64,000 nucleotides of DNA from Vallitalea sp. (lineage in GTDB: Bacteria; Bacillota; Clostridia; Lachnospirales; Vallitaleaceae). Positions within the stretch are counted from its first letter, which is position 1; every line of letters starts with the position of its first letter. The position numbers and the translations under genes were made by a program. The stretch lies in assembly GCA_025210235.1 (NCBI GenBank), contig JAOASG010000037.1, positions 124,001-188,000 on the forward strand, read 5' to 3'. Positions 53,069 through 62,112 of the stretch are shown here, one piece after another. A model generated the notes under the pieces. It saw only the letters and a program-made list of their open reading frames with translations. It had not been told where the DNA came from and ran no database searches.

Positions 53069-53915
53069 TGGAAAAACAAAAGTATTAGGATTAATTGGAA
53101 ATCCAGTAGAACATACTATTTCACCGAGTATTCATAATATTTTATCATATAAATTAGGGATGAATTATGTGTATGTACCTTTTTGTGTAAATAAAGGTAT
53201 GTTAGAGAAGGCTATTGATGGTGCAAGGGCACTTAATATTGAAGGACTAAATATTACTGTACCATATAAAGAACAAGTTATAAATAATTTAATAAAGGTA
53301 ACACCTCTTGCTAGACAAATTGGCGCAGTAAATACATTAAAACTAACAAGTGGTGGTTATATAGGATATAATACAGATGCAGACGGTCTTAATGCTTCTT
53401 TAGTCAAGAATAATATTAAGCTAAATAAGAGTAGTATTGTTATCATAGGAGCAGGCGGAGCTGCAAAAGCCGTAGGTATGTTATGTGCAAGAGAAAAGTG
53501 TAAGCAAATAACTATCATAAATAGAACAATTTCTAAAGGAGAAAAGCTAGCTGATAATATAAGACAATATTATGATACAGAAATAAAAGTCATAGGGTTA
53601 AATAAGATATACAATATTTCACCATTTGATATTGCTATTCAAACAACACCTATTGGAATGTCACCCCAAATACTTGATAATCCAATCATAGATGATAAGT
53701 TCTATAATAAATTTCATACTGCAGTTGACTTAATATATAATCCACGAAAAACTCAATTTTTATTAAAGGCAGAAAAAAATGGCTTAAAAATATTAAATGG
53801 TTTTGAAATGTTGTTCTATCAAGGAGTCAAAGCATATGAAATATGGAATGATATAAAAATTTCAGAAGAAATATTAGAAGATGTAATGATTAATATTCTT
53901 AATCAATACAGGTAA
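53052..53915 (+). CDS. aroE: Shikimate 5-dehydrogenase
   Basis: A 287-residue cytoplasmic enzyme that reduces 3-dehydroshikimate to shikimate with NADPH, step 4 of chorismate synthesis. NPVEHTISPSIHN binds shikimate, the Lys in NITVPYKEQV is catalytic, and GAGGAAKAVG and NRT are the NADP-binding loops. Length is normal. It overlaps yqeG and is followed 13 bases later by aroK, one operon for aromatic amino-acid precursors. Confidence 0.95.
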   Translation: MIQKIDGKTKVLGLIGNPVEHTISPSIHNILSYKLGMNYVYVPFCVNKGMLEKAIDGARALNIEGLNITVPYKEQVINNLIKVTPLARQIGAVNTLKLTSGGYIGYNTDADGLNASLVKNNIKLNKSSIVIIGAGGAAKAVGMLCAREKCKQITIINRTISKGEKLADNIRQYYDTEIKVIGLNKIYNISPFDIAIQTTPIGMSPQILDNPIIDDKFYNKFHTAVDLIYNPRKTQFLLKAEKNGLKILNGFEMLFYQGVKAYEIWNDIKISEEILEDVMINILNQYR

Positions 53916-53928
53916 AAGAGGTGTATGG

Positions 53929-54432
53929 ATGTTTGGAAATATTATTTTAGTGGGCTTTATGGGTAGTGGTAAATCAACTGTTGGAAAAGAACTTTCTAAA
54001 CTATTAAACAGAAAATTTATTGATACTGATGAAGAAGTTGAAAAAGAAGAGGGAAGAAGTATTAATGATATTTTTAATACACAAGGAGAACAATTTTTTA
54101 GAAATATTGAAACGAAAACTTTAGAATCTTTATTAGAAAAGAAGAACTATATTATTTCAACAGGTGGCGGAATCGTATTAAAAGAATATAATAGGCAATT
54201 ATTAAAAAAGATAGGAAAGGTTATATTTTTACATGCAGATGTAAATCATATTGTTAATAATGTTAAATATGATGATACAAGACCTTTACTGCAAACTGAA
54301 GATTGGATTAAAACAATTTCAGAAATGTTAGAGTCTAGAGAAGATAAATATTTAAGTACAGCAGATATAATCATTCAAACTTCAGGTAAAAATATTGAAA
54401 GTATTGTGCAAGAGATAATATCTTTATTATAA
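53929..54432 (+). CDS. aroK: Shikimate kinase
   Basis: A 167-residue P-loop kinase that phosphorylates shikimate at O3 using ATP. The Walker A is GFMGSGKST (residues 9-17), DTDEEVEKEEG carries the substrate- and Mg-binding acids, and FRNIETKTL and STGGGIV are the shikimate-binding segments. DDTRPLL is the lid region. Length is normal. It lies directly after aroE; the next gene, aroQ, follows after 76 bases. Confidence 0.95.
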   Translation: MFGNIILVGFMGSGKSTVGKELSKLLNRKFIDTDEEVEKEEGRSINDIFNTQGEQFFRNIETKTLESLLEKKNYIISTGGGIVLKEYNRQLLKKIGKVIFLHADVNHIVNNVKYDDTRPLLQTEDWIKTISEMLESREDKYLSTADIIIQTSGKNIESIVQEIISLL

Positions 54433-54508
54433 ACAAAACATAATTGTATTCTAAATTTTAATTATTCTATGATTAGCAAATATAGTTTTAATAAAAAGGA
54501 AAATAAAA

Positions 54509-54955
54509 ATGAAAAAAATAACTATTATTAACGGTCCAAATTTAAATTTTTTAGGTATTAGAGAAAAAAGCGTTTACGGAAATGAAAATTATAATGACTT
54601 AATAAATATGATTAAAGAAAAAGCCAAAGAATTAGATATGCAAGTAGATGTTTTTCAATCTAATAGTGAAGGTGGAATTATAGATAAAATACAACAATGT
54701 TATTTTGATAATGTTGATGGTATTATCATTAATCCGGGTGCATATACACATTATAGCTATGCAATACGAGATGCAATTGCTTCAGTTAACATTAAAACAA
54801 TAGAAGTGCATATATCCAATATCTATGAAAGAGAACAATTTAGAAAAATATCTGTTATAGAGCCTGTTTGTTGTGAACAAATATATGGGAAGGGATTGTT
54901 AGGATATAATATTGCAATGGATCATATTTTAAATATAATAAATAATATAAGATAA
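54509..54955 (+). CDS. aroQ: Type II 3-dehydroquinate dehydratase
   Basis: A 148-residue enzyme that dehydrates 3-dehydroquinate to 3-dehydroshikimate through an enolate. Its dodecameric family signature is clear: INGPNLNFLGIREKSVYGN (with the catalytic Arg and Tyr), QSNSEGGIIDKIQ, INPGAYTHYSYAIRDA with the catalytic His, and EVHISNIYERE. Start follows AAAAGGA. It completes the aroE-aroK-aroQ run. In many clostridia an Xaa-Pro aminopeptidase gene stands between aroQ and efp; here it is absent. Confidence 0.95.
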   Translation: MKKITIINGPNLNFLGIREKSVYGNENYNDLINMIKEKAKELDMQVDVFQSNSEGGIIDKIQQCYFDNVDGIIINPGAYTHYSYAIRDAIASVNIKTIEVHISNIYEREQFRKISVIEPVCCEQIYGKGLLGYNIAMDHILNIINNIR

Positions 54956-55005
54956 TAGTATAAATATAAAAGTTTAGTGTATTAATTGAAATTGTTATAA
55001 AACTA

Positions 55006-55034
55006 TTGAAAAAAAATAGATATTAGTTTAAACT
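55006..55034 (+). promoter_or_regulatory. Sigma-A promoter candidate for efp
   Basis: TTGAAA and TAAACT, 17-bp spacer, 32 bases before the efp start. The ribosome site is AGGGAGG. Confidence 0.6.
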
Positions 55035-55065
55035 ATAAAGGATAAAAGTTAGGGAGGAAATATAA

Positions 55066-55623
55066 ATGGTATCAGCTGGAGATTTTAGAAACGGACTTAC
55101 GATTCAATATGAAAATCAAATATACACTGTAATTGAGTTTCAACATGTAAAACCAGGAAAAGGAGCAGCATTTGTAAGAACTAAATTAAAAAACTTAAAA
55201 ACTGGTTCAGTTATTGAAAAAACATTTAGACCAACTGAAAAAATGCCAAAAGCGCATATAGAAAGAAAGGATATGCAGTATTTATATAATGATGGAGAAC
55301 TATTCCATTTTATGGATATTGAAACATATGACCAAATTGCAATTAACAAAGATCAAATACAAGACACTTTGAAATTTGTTAAAGAAAATGATATGGTTAA
55401 AATTCTAAGTCATGAAGGAGCTGTTTTTGGAATTGAGCCTCCATTGTTCGTAGAATTAGATATTGTTCATACAGAACCTGGAGTAAAAGGAGATACAGCT
55501 ACTGGAGCAACAAAACCTGCAGAAGTAGAAACTGGTGCAAATGTTAACGTTCCTTTATTTGTTAATATTGGTGATAAAATTAAGATAGATACAAGAACAG
55601 GAGAGTATTTATCAAGAGTTTAA
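55066..55623 (+). CDS. efp: Translation elongation factor P
   Basis: A 185-residue factor that binds between the P and E sites of the ribosome and relieves stalling at consecutive prolines. Three beta domains: [12 protein letters not shown], then the loop [10 protein letters not shown] with Lys32, the residue modified in many bacteria, and the conserved end [17 protein letters not shown]. Length is standard. It has its own promoter, and its terminator faces the convergent YibE/F-type gene. Confidence 0.96.
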   Translation: MVSAGDFRNGLTIQYENQIYTVIEFQHVKPGKGAAFVRTKLKNLKTGSVIEKTFRPTEKMPKAHIERKDMQYLYNDGELFHFMDIETYDQIAINKDQIQDTLKFVKENDMVKILSHEGAVFGIEPPLFVELDIVHTEPGVKGDTATGATKPAEVETGANVNVPLFVNIGDKIKIDTRTGEYLSRV

Positions 55624-55648
55624 ATTATAACGAAAAGTAAGCAAATAT

Positions 55649-55686
55649 AAGGCCATTGAAAATTAATTTTTCAGTGGCCTTTAATA
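55649..55686 (+). terminator. Bidirectional terminator of efp and the YibE/F gene
   Basis: AAGGCCATTGAAAA pairs with TTTTTCAGTGGCCTT (one G-T pair), ending in T-rich sequence. Confidence 0.85.
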
Positions 55687-55721
55687 ATATCTGATGTTGC
55701 TTGACTAGTATATATTTTTAG

Positions 55722-56855
55722 TTATCTATATGTATACTTTCGTTTAGATGTATTATAAGGATTTTTTTTAGGCTTACATATTGATATAAAAGCAAATGAA
55801 GTTATGGGTATACTAAATATTAAACCAATACTTCCACACAGTGCTCTTAGTATTTCTCCAGCAATTTGATCAGAATTAATAAACTGAATAAAGGATCTAT
55901 TATATAAAAAGAATACAAGTATCATGCTGATAGAATTACCAGCATATGCTAAAATTAAAGTGTTAGACATAGTACCCATTATATCTTTACCTATTCTCAT
56001 CCCTGCCTTCAATAATTTATTCTTACCTATTCTAGGGTTGTTTTCATAAAGTTCTTCCATTGATGAAGCTATAGACATACTTACATCCATAATCGCTCCC
56101 AAAGCCCCTATTATAATTCCAGCATATAACAAATCTCGAAAATTAAGATTATATCCTTTTTGAAAATAAGAAAGTAGTTCTACGTCTTCATCACCAATAC
56201 CTTGGATGTGTGTTAAAGCTCCAAAATAGAAGGTCAAAAGACCTGATGTTATAACTCCACCAATAGTACCAATTATTGCTGCATATGTTTTAATATTAAA
56301 TCCTCCGATGATAGATAGTGTTGCGAAAGTTGCAATAATACTTATACCACTTACAACAATGATTGGGTTTATTGATTTTAGAATTAATGGAAAAAAAGCA
56401 AATAGAATTAATCCAACACAAATCGCAAGACTAATTATGGAATACAAACCATTTTTCCCCCCAAAAAGTATTAATGCTCCAATAAAGACTAATAATAGAT
56501 ATATTAAATATTTATCACGGGCATATGAATATATTCTTCCACTATCTATTGAATCATCTGTTTTATTAACAACTATAATAACTTCATCCCCTGGTTTAAC
56601 AATAATTTTATAAATTGATGCAGTATTAATTATATTTTCAACTTCTATTTGTTCTGATAAATCACGTTCGGTAATATCAACAAGTACTTTTTGATAACGT
56701 GTACAATTTTCTTCGTCTATAGTATCTTCTAGTATAGATAAGACTTCTGCATGTATATACGTCCAATTAACAGTATCTTCGTTAGCTGTAATATATATGG
56801 GTTTTACAATAAACAAACATAAAATTAATATAAATAAAATTTTTCTAATATGCAT
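55722..56855 (-). CDS. YibE/F-like membrane protein
   Basis: A 377-residue integral membrane protein. A signal peptide or first helix (to about residue 24) is followed by an extracellular beta domain (about 30-120, VLVDITERDLSEQIE and IVVNKTDDSIDSGRIYSYARD). About eight membrane helices follow, with the YibE/F family landmarks GALGAIMDVSMSIASSMEEL and MGTMSNTLILAYAGN. The DMGRDIMGT-like stretch (IGKDIMGTMSN) is conserved in the family. Its function is unknown and a transport role is presumed. It is transcribed away from spoIIIA and converges on efp. Confidence 0.85.
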   Translation of the reverse strand: MHIRKILFILILCLFIVKPIYITANEDTVNWTYIHAEVLSILEDTIDEENCTRYQKVLVDITERDLSEQIEVENIINTASIYKIIVKPGDEVIIVVNKTDDSIDSGRIYSYARDKYLIYLLLVFIGALILFGGKNGLYSIISLAICVGLILFAFFPLILKSINPIIVVSGISIIATFATLSIIGGFNIKTYAAIIGTIGGVITSGLLTFYFGALTHIQGIGDEDVELLSYFQKGYNLNFRDLLYAGIIIGALGAIMDVSMSIASSMEELYENNPRIGKNKLLKAGMRIGKDIMGTMSNTLILAYAGNSISMILVFFLYNRSFIQFINSDQIAGEILRALCGSIGLIFSIPITSFAFISICKPKKNPYNTSKRKYTYR

Positions 56856-56888
56856 ACCAATACTCCTTATTCACCTTTTGTTATATAA

Positions 56889-57001
56889 GTAATTGCGAAA
56901 CTACATTAAGTTGATTCTTTAACACAATATGTTGAGTTCCCACTTATAATAAGAACTACATATTGTATGTAAAGAATTAAAATCCTTAGTTTCACAATTA
57001 C
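56889..57001 (+). mobile_element. MITE-like palindromic element, copy 1
   Basis: Ends GTAATTGCGAAACT ... AGTTTCACAATTAC form a 14-bp inverted repeat with one mismatch, and complementarity continues inward (GATTCTTTAA, ACAATATGT/ACATATTGT, TAAAGAATT). The 113-bp element is flanked by a 14-base direct repeat CTTTTGTTATATAA (56875-56888 and 57005-57018), like a target duplication. An inverted copy lies at 59000-59111. It encodes nothing. It sits in the spoIIIAA leader region. Confidence 0.8.
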
Positions 57002-57190
57002 CTACTTTTGTTATATAAAAACTCCGATACTTTTTTACCTTATAGGAACGCCCTAATTAATGCATGTACAAGGTATGATCAATTAATTCTACTAATTTTC
57101 TTGTGCGTGCATAAAATTTATGGTTGAAGTTTAGGTTGTTTATATAATATATGAACCGAAAAGCTTGTTTATGAATATAGAAATTACTTA

Positions 57191-57219
57191 TCATAAAATC
57201 GTATGAGTAATCATATATT
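57191..57219 (+). promoter_or_regulatory. Sigma-E-type promoter candidate for spoIIIA
   Basis: TCATAAA and CATATATT separated by 14 bases resemble the mother-cell sigma-E consensus (-35 with ATA, -10 CATAnnnT), about 20-25 bases upstream of the spoIIIAA start. In Bacillus spoIIIA is sigma-E dependent. The match is only by eye. Confidence 0.5.
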
Positions 57220-57242
57220 GTTTTAAGAAAGGTGGACAAGTG

Positions 57243-58199
57243 ATGAAAAAAGAATCAATTAAAAAAATACTAACAACAAATCTTAGAAGATGGTTTGAAT
57301 TATTAAAAGATAATGAGTTGGAATTATTACAAGAAATTAGAATGAGGACAGGTAAACCTCTTATCATTAGAATGAATAATGAGGAGTATTTTTTATTTGA
57401 GGATAAGTTGGTTAAGGATAGTAAAAATGCATATATCGTTTCGGATAAAGACTTGAGAGAGACGATGGAATTTATAAGTAACTATTCTTTGTATGCTTTT
57501 GAGGACGAGCTTCGTAATGGTTATATAACAGTTGATGGAGGACATCGTGTTGGCATAACTGGTAAGGTTGTTGTTGAAAATAATAAAGTAAAAACTATTA
57601 AAAATATAAGTTGTATAAATATTAGAATTTCACATCAAGTAAAAGGATGTTCAAATAAAATTTTACCTTATATAGTAGAAGATAAAAAAGTCCTTCATAC
57701 ACTAATTATTTCACCTCCAAGATGTGGTAAAACAACATTATTAAGAGATATTGTTAGGCAACTTTCAAATGGTTGCAAAGATTTTAATGGATTTACTATA
57801 GGCGTAGTTGATGAAAGATCTGAAATAGGCGGTTGCTATAGAGGTATTCCTCAAAATGATTTAGGGATTAGAACAGATATTCTTGATGGATGTCCTAAAA
57901 CAGAAGGTATGCTTATGTTAATTCGTTCAATGTCTCCCGAAGTAATAGCAGTTGATGAGATAGGTAGTAATGGTGATATAGAAGCTATTGATTATGTTAT
58001 AAATACAGGGTGTAAAATTATATGTACTGTACATGGAGCATCCCTTAATGAAGTTAAAAATAAACCTATATTGGAAAAGTTAATAAAAAAGAATATAATA
58101 GAGCGATTTATAGTATTAGAAAGTAAAAATGGAATTGGTGATGTCAAAAAAATATATGATGTAAATAATAAAATAATTGCAATTGTTGTAGATAAATAG
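57243..58199 (+). CDS. spoIIIAA: Stage III sporulation protein AA (secretion ATPase)
   Basis: A 318-residue cytoplasmic ATPase of the VirB11/type II-IV secretion kind that powers the SpoIIIA-SpoIIQ channel between mother cell and forespore. The Walker A is SPPRCGKTTLL (residues 157-167), VVDERSEIGGCYRG is the Asp-box, and VIAVDEIG is Walker B. N-terminal HRVGITGKVV and ISCINIRISHQ are family features. ATG 57243 follows AAAGGTGG. It is first of eight consecutive spoIIIA genes. Confidence 0.95.
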   Translation: MKKESIKKILTTNLRRWFELLKDNELELLQEIRMRTGKPLIIRMNNEEYFLFEDKLVKDSKNAYIVSDKDLRETMEFISNYSLYAFEDELRNGYITVDGGHRVGITGKVVVENNKVKTIKNISCINIRISHQVKGCSNKILPYIVEDKKVLHTLIISPPRCGKTTLLRDIVRQLSNGCKDFNGFTIGVVDERSEIGGCYRGIPQNDLGIRTDILDGCPKTEGMLMLIRSMSPEVIAVDEIGSNGDIEAIDYVINTGCKIICTVHGASLNEVKNKPILEKLIKKNIIERFIVLESKNGIGDVKKIYDVNNKIIAIVVDK

Positions 58200-58231
58200 A
58201 TTGGGTTAGATATAAAGGGGGTTGTTAACTA

Positions 58232-58753
58232 ATGTATACAAAGATATTCGGATCGGTTCTTATCCTTATATCATCATCATTTATTGGTTTATATTATAGT
58301 AAAAGTTACATAAAAAGGAGTAATGATCTTCGTACATTTAAGAAGGCATTAATATTACTAAGAGGAGAAATTAATTATTCATTATCTCCTATGCCAGAAG
58401 CATTAGAAAATATTAGCAAAAGATTTGATCATGAGATTGCTGAATTTTTTAGCTCAATTGCAGAAGAATTAAAACTAAATTCAGGTAAAACATTGACACA
58501 AGTATGGAAAAAAAAGGCAGAAGAAATACTAAAAAGAACTTATTTAAGTTCCTTGGATATTAAAAATATAATGCTCTTTAGTGAAAATATAGGTTATCTG
58601 GATAAAGAAACGCAAAATAATAATATTAATATGCTTATAGAACAAATAAACGAAGAAATCAATATTACAGTGGAAAATGATAATAGATATAATAAACTAT
58701 ATAAAAGCCTTGGGGTTTTAGTTGGCATATTAATAATTATATTGTTCATATAG
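58232..58753 (+). CDS. spoIIIAB: Stage III sporulation protein AB
   Basis: A 173-residue protein with an N-terminal membrane helix (GSVLILISSSFIGLYYS) and a C-terminal helix (LYKSLGVLVGILIIILF) on either side of a helical cytoplasmic domain (FKKALILLRGEINYSLSPMPEAL, FSENIGYLDKETQNNNINML). This is the GspF-like layout of SpoIIIAB. It fits the operon order directly after spoIIIAA, with a GGGGG ribosome site. Confidence 0.93.
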   Translation: MYTKIFGSVLILISSSFIGLYYSKSYIKRSNDLRTFKKALILLRGEINYSLSPMPEALENISKRFDHEIAEFFSSIAEELKLNSGKTLTQVWKKKAEEILKRTYLSSLDIKNIMLFSENIGYLDKETQNNNINMLIEQINEEINITVENDNRYNKLYKSLGVLVGILIIILFI

Positions 58754-58784
58754 CAATATATTGTAGTTTGAGGGGAGGATATTA

Positions 58785-58979
58785 ATGGATATATCTATTG
58801 TTTTTAAAATTGCTGCTGTAGGTATAGTTGTAGCAGTGTTAAATCAATTATTACAAAAAGCCGGTAAAGATGAACAAGCAATGCTTACAACTTTAGCAGG
58901 ATTAGTTGTTGTTTTATATTGGATTGTAGAATACATTAATGTACTGTTTAATAAAATTCAGACGTTATTTCAATTATGA
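58785..58979 (+). CDS. spoIIIAC: Stage III sporulation protein AC
   Basis: A 64-residue membrane protein with two helices (IAAVGIVVAVLNQLL and LTTLAGLVVVLYWIVEYI) around the conserved KAGKDEQAM loop. It is a small transmembrane part of the SpoIIIA channel and has normal length. In other genomes spoIIIAD follows closely; here a 165-base gap holds a MITE copy. Confidence 0.93.
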   Translation: MDISIVFKIAAVGIVVAVLNQLLQKAGKDEQAMLTTLAGLVVVLYWIVEYINVLFNKIQTLFQL

Positions 58980-58999
58980 CACTGTAAAAAATTAATAAC

Positions 59000-59111
59000 G
59001 TAATTGAAAACTAGGAATTATAATTCTTTACATACAATATGTATCTTTTATTAGAACCGGGAACCCAACATATTGTATTAAAGAATCAACTGAATGTAGT
59101 TTTGCAATTAC
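59000..59111 (-). mobile_element. MITE-like palindromic element, copy 2, inside spoIIIA
   Basis: An inverted copy of 56889-57001 (for example CATACAATATG ... CATATTGTATTAAAGAATC), 112 bp, with ends GTAATTGAAAACT and AGTTTTGCAATTAC. Unlike copy 1 it shows no obvious flanking direct repeat. It occupies the spoIIIAC-AD gap and would form a strong stem in the operon's transcript. Confidence 0.8.
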
Positions 59112-59144
59112 TTATTAAACTAAAAGTTTGAAAGGAATGTTTTT

Positions 59145-59531
59145 ATGGAAGCTGTACAAGTTGTTATAATCGGCATAGTATCAACAATCATGATTGTTGT
59201 TCTAAAAAAAAGTAATGCTGAATTTGGTATTTATATAGGTATTGCAGCTAGTATAGTTATATTTTTCATGATTATAGATAAGTTATGGGTAATATTAGAT
59301 CTAATATCTAGGATTACAGGTCTAATTAATATAAGCGATATATATATAAAAATATTACTACAAATATTAGGAGTTTCATTTATAACGGAATTTGGTGCAC
59401 AATTATGTAAAGATGCTGGACAACAGGCAATTGCTAGTAAAATTGAGATGACAGGAAAAATAATGATTCTTATAATATCAATGCCAGTAATTCTATCAAT
59501 TATTAATATGATAACTAATATTTTAGTATAA
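59145..59531 (+). CDS. spoIIIAD: Stage III sporulation protein AD
   Basis: A 128-residue membrane protein with four helices (VVIIGIVSTIMIVVL, IYIGIAASIVIFFMII, ILGVSFITEFGAQL, MILIISMPVILSIINMI). The conserved motif SFITEFGAQLCKDAGQQAIASKIEMTGK, here residues about 79-105, is characteristic. It belongs to the SpoIIIA channel. GAAAGGAATG supports the start. Confidence 0.93.
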   Translation: MEAVQVVIIGIVSTIMIVVLKKSNAEFGIYIGIAASIVIFFMIIDKLWVILDLISRITGLINISDIYIKILLQILGVSFITEFGAQLCKDAGQQAIASKIEMTGKIMILIISMPVILSIINMITNILV

Positions 59532-59633
59532 ATTTCGTACTTAATTTATCTACATTAAATTAAAAGTGGGAAAGTTGAATTACTGATTTTCTGGGTTAAT
59601 CTTTTTGTTTTTAAATTTATATAGGAGAATACT

Positions 59634-60794
59634 ATGAGAAGAATAAGATGGTTATTAATAATAATAATATCTTTTATAATATTACCTAGTAGTGTATTTG
59701 CCGTATCAGAGACAGAAAATATAGTAGCGGAACAAGAAAAGGTAATAAAATATGATGAGATACAATGTACAGTTGATGAGATATTAGAGCATGATAATTT
59801 AATAAAGGTAGATTTTAGAGAAACATTACATAAAGTAATTAGAGGAGAATTTAATCTTGATACTAATAATCTTATAGAAATAATATTAAAAAGTATTTTT
59901 AAGGAAGTAAGGGCAAATATAAGCCTTATTGTTCAACTAATTGCTATTGCCATAGTGGCAGCAGTATTTACTAATTTTACTAATGCATTTAATAATAAAT
60001 ATGTAGGAGAAGTAGGTTATTTTATAGTTTTCTTATTGATTTCAACAATTATACTAAAATCTTATAAGATATTAAATGAACTAGCTATAAATGTAATAAC
60101 TAATTTACAAAATTTTATTAAAACTTTAATTCCAAGTCTATTTGCAGCAACTGCTCTTTCTGGTAACTATACATCATCCTTTTTATATAACCAAGTTATG
60201 CTTATCATAATAAGTATAGTTGATAATATAATTTTAAAATATTGTGTTCCTTTTGTATATATTATTATTGTTCTTGAAATTATTAATAGCATTACAGAAG
60301 AAAATATAATTTCTAAAATGGTAGATCTATTTAAAAATATTGTTAATTGGAGTTTGAAAACATTAATAATAGTGTTTGCAGCCATTCTAACTTTGCAAAG
60401 TTTTACTGCACCTGTAATTGATGGGATAGCAAATAAATCAGTAAAAGTTGCAGTATCAGCTATTCCTTTTGTAGGAAATACATTAAGTGGAGTCGCTGAT
60501 ACAGTCCTTGGATGTGCAGTATTAATTAAAAATGGGGTAGGAATAGTAGCTTTAATAGTAGTCGTTATTATTTGTCTAATACCAATAATTAAGATTTTAA
60601 TTGTTGCTTTAATGTATAAAGCTTCGGCAGCAATAATACAACCAATATCTGATAAACGTTTAGTAACATGTTTATCTAATATAGGGGATATATGTTTTGT
60701 GCTTTTAGGCATAATAGTCATTACTGCTTTTTTATTTATTATTACAATCACTATAATATTAAATGCTACAAGCATTACTGCATATTTAAGATAA
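59634..60794 (+). CDS. spoIIIAE: Stage III sporulation protein AE
   Basis: A 386-residue polytopic membrane protein with a signal peptide (to about residue 24, SVFAVSE), a short extracellular acidic region, and about eight helices from 90 to 380. Family motifs include FTAPVIDGIANKSVKVAVSAIPFVGNTLSGVADTVLGCAVLIKNGVG, here at about 257-305, and the AAIIQPISDKR loop. It is the largest channel membrane subunit. TAGGAG precedes the ATG. Confidence 0.94.
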   Translation: MRRIRWLLIIIISFIILPSSVFAVSETENIVAEQEKVIKYDEIQCTVDEILEHDNLIKVDFRETLHKVIRGEFNLDTNNLIEIILKSIFKEVRANISLIVQLIAIAIVAAVFTNFTNAFNNKYVGEVGYFIVFLLISTIILKSYKILNELAINVITNLQNFIKTLIPSLFAATALSGNYTSSFLYNQVMLIIISIVDNIILKYCVPFVYIIIVLEIINSITEENIISKMVDLFKNIVNWSLKTLIIVFAAILTLQSFTAPVIDGIANKSVKVAVSAIPFVGNTLSGVADTVLGCAVLIKNGVGIVALIVVVIICLIPIIKILIVALMYKASAAIIQPISDKRLVTCLSNIGDICFVLLGIIVITAFLFIITITIILNATSITAYLR

Positions 60795-60827
60795 AAGTAT
60801 AATAATTTTATGATGAGGATGGATTCT

Positions 60828-61445
60828 ATGACTACTATTTATGATTTTATTAAAAGCATAGTTGTTTTTCTATTATTAGCTAAAATATTAGAATATCTAA
60901 TACCCAGTGGTAGTATGAAAAAATATTTTAGATTATTTTCTGGAATTATCCTTATGATTATTGTTATAAACCCAATTATAAAGCATAATGGTTTATTAGA
61001 AAAACTTAATTATAATGTAATAAAAAATGAGTTTCAACTTAATTCTAGTGATTTAAATAAAGTTGAACAAGATGAATATAATAAAATTAGAAATGATATT
61101 GCACTTAAAATATATAAAGATAAGATAGAAATTCAAATAAAAGAATTATTAAAGCAAGAAAATATTACAGCTATAAAAGTGAAGGTTAGTATTGAGGAAG
61201 ACTTTGATAATGAAGAATATGGAGTGATTAGAGAAGTGCATTTAACAGCTAAAAAAGGGTATGAAAAAAATGATAATACGGTAGATGATATTAAAATAAA
61301 TAAAATAGTTATAGGAAAAAATAATAATAAAAATACTATAAAATCAGCTGAAGATATTATATTAGAAAAAAAAATAAAAAAAATAATTAATAACTTCTAT
61401 AAAGTGGCTTCTGATAATATATATATTACTATAGAGACATGTTAA
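60828..61445 (+). CDS. spoIIIAF: Stage III sporulation protein AF
   Basis: A 205-residue protein with two N-terminal helices (VVFLLLAKILEYLI and LFSGIILMIIVINPII) around the SGSMKKYF loop, followed by a soluble ring-building-motif-like domain (residues about 95-205, with ITAIKVKVSIEEDFDN). ATG 60828 behind GAGGATGG gives the family-like start TTIYDFIKSI; ATG 60810, 60813 and 60819 are alternatives. It is in normal order between AE and AG. Confidence 0.88.
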   Translation: MTTIYDFIKSIVVFLLLAKILEYLIPSGSMKKYFRLFSGIILMIIVINPIIKHNGLLEKLNYNVIKNEFQLNSSDLNKVEQDEYNKIRNDIALKIYKDKIEIQIKELLKQENITAIKVKVSIEEDFDNEEYGVIREVHLTAKKGYEKNDNTVDDIKINKIVIGKNNNKNTIKSAEDIILEKKIKKIINNFYKVASDNIYITIETC

Positions 61446-61505
61446 CTATTTTTACACTTTGTTTTATAAAGTACAGCACAACTAAAAAATAACAGGAGGA
61501 TAAAA

Positions 61506-62111
61506 ATGAAATTTGATTTTTTTAAAAATAATAATGATAAAGCAGAAAAAGATAAGAAAAAATTAAGCTTACTTTTTATTTTATTTATAGCAGGTTTATT
61601 ACTTCTGCTAGCTTCTAAACCATTAACAAAACAAAACAATAAGATAAAAGTAGATAATACTATAATAGCACCAAATACATATAAAACAAGTGATCCACAG
61701 ACATATGAAGAAAAGCTTGAAAAAAGACTTGAAAAAGAATTTGCAAAAATTGATGGCGTAGGAAAAGTTGAAGTTATTATTATGCTAAAAACAAGTGGTG
61801 AAATAGTTATTAATAAAGATGCTCCTAATTCAGAGTCTGAAATAGATGAAGTTGATAGTGATGGTGGAACAAGAAAGAGTTCACAAAAAGAATCTAAAGA
61901 AGCTACTGTACTAATAAACAACTCTGATGGTTCTACTAAACCAATTATTTTGAAAGAACTTGAACCACAAATTAGTGGCGTCGTAATAATAGCTGAAGGC
62001 GGTGATAATATACTTGTTAAAAATAATTTAATTAATGCTGCAAAAGTATTATTAGACGTTCCTATGCATAAAATAGAAGTAATGAAAATGGTTCAAAATG
62101 AGGGGGAATAA
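61506..62111 (+). CDS. spoIIIAG: Stage III sporulation protein AG
   Basis: A 201-residue protein with one membrane helix (LSLLFILFIAGLLLLLA, residues about 21-37) and an intermembrane ring-forming domain (about 65-200). YEEKLEKRLEKEFAKIDGVGKVEVIIMLK is the start of the ring-building motif, and the end ISGVVIIAEGGDNILVKNNL is typical. In Bacillus SpoIIIAG forms a large ring across the intermembrane space. The stop ends 1 base before the spoIIIAH start. GGAGG precedes the start. Confidence 0.93.
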   Translation: MKFDFFKNNNDKAEKDKKKLSLLFILFIAGLLLLLASKPLTKQNNKIKVDNTIIAPNTYKTSDPQTYEEKLEKRLEKEFAKIDGVGKVEVIIMLKTSGEIVINKDAPNSESEIDEVDSDGGTRKSSQKESKEATVLINNSDGSTKPIILKELEPQISGVVIIAEGGDNILVKNNLINAAKVLLDVPMHKIEVMKMVQNEGE

Positions 62112-62112
62112 T

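Noticed and set aside
60167..60775. Long reverse-strand frame of 202 codons inside spoIIIAE
   Set aside because: It is a shadow of the forward gene caused by base composition. SpoIIIAE is unmistakable on the other strand.
61442..61921. Reverse-strand frame of 159 codons over spoIIIAG
   Set aside because: It is antisense to a conserved sporulation gene and has no known pattern.
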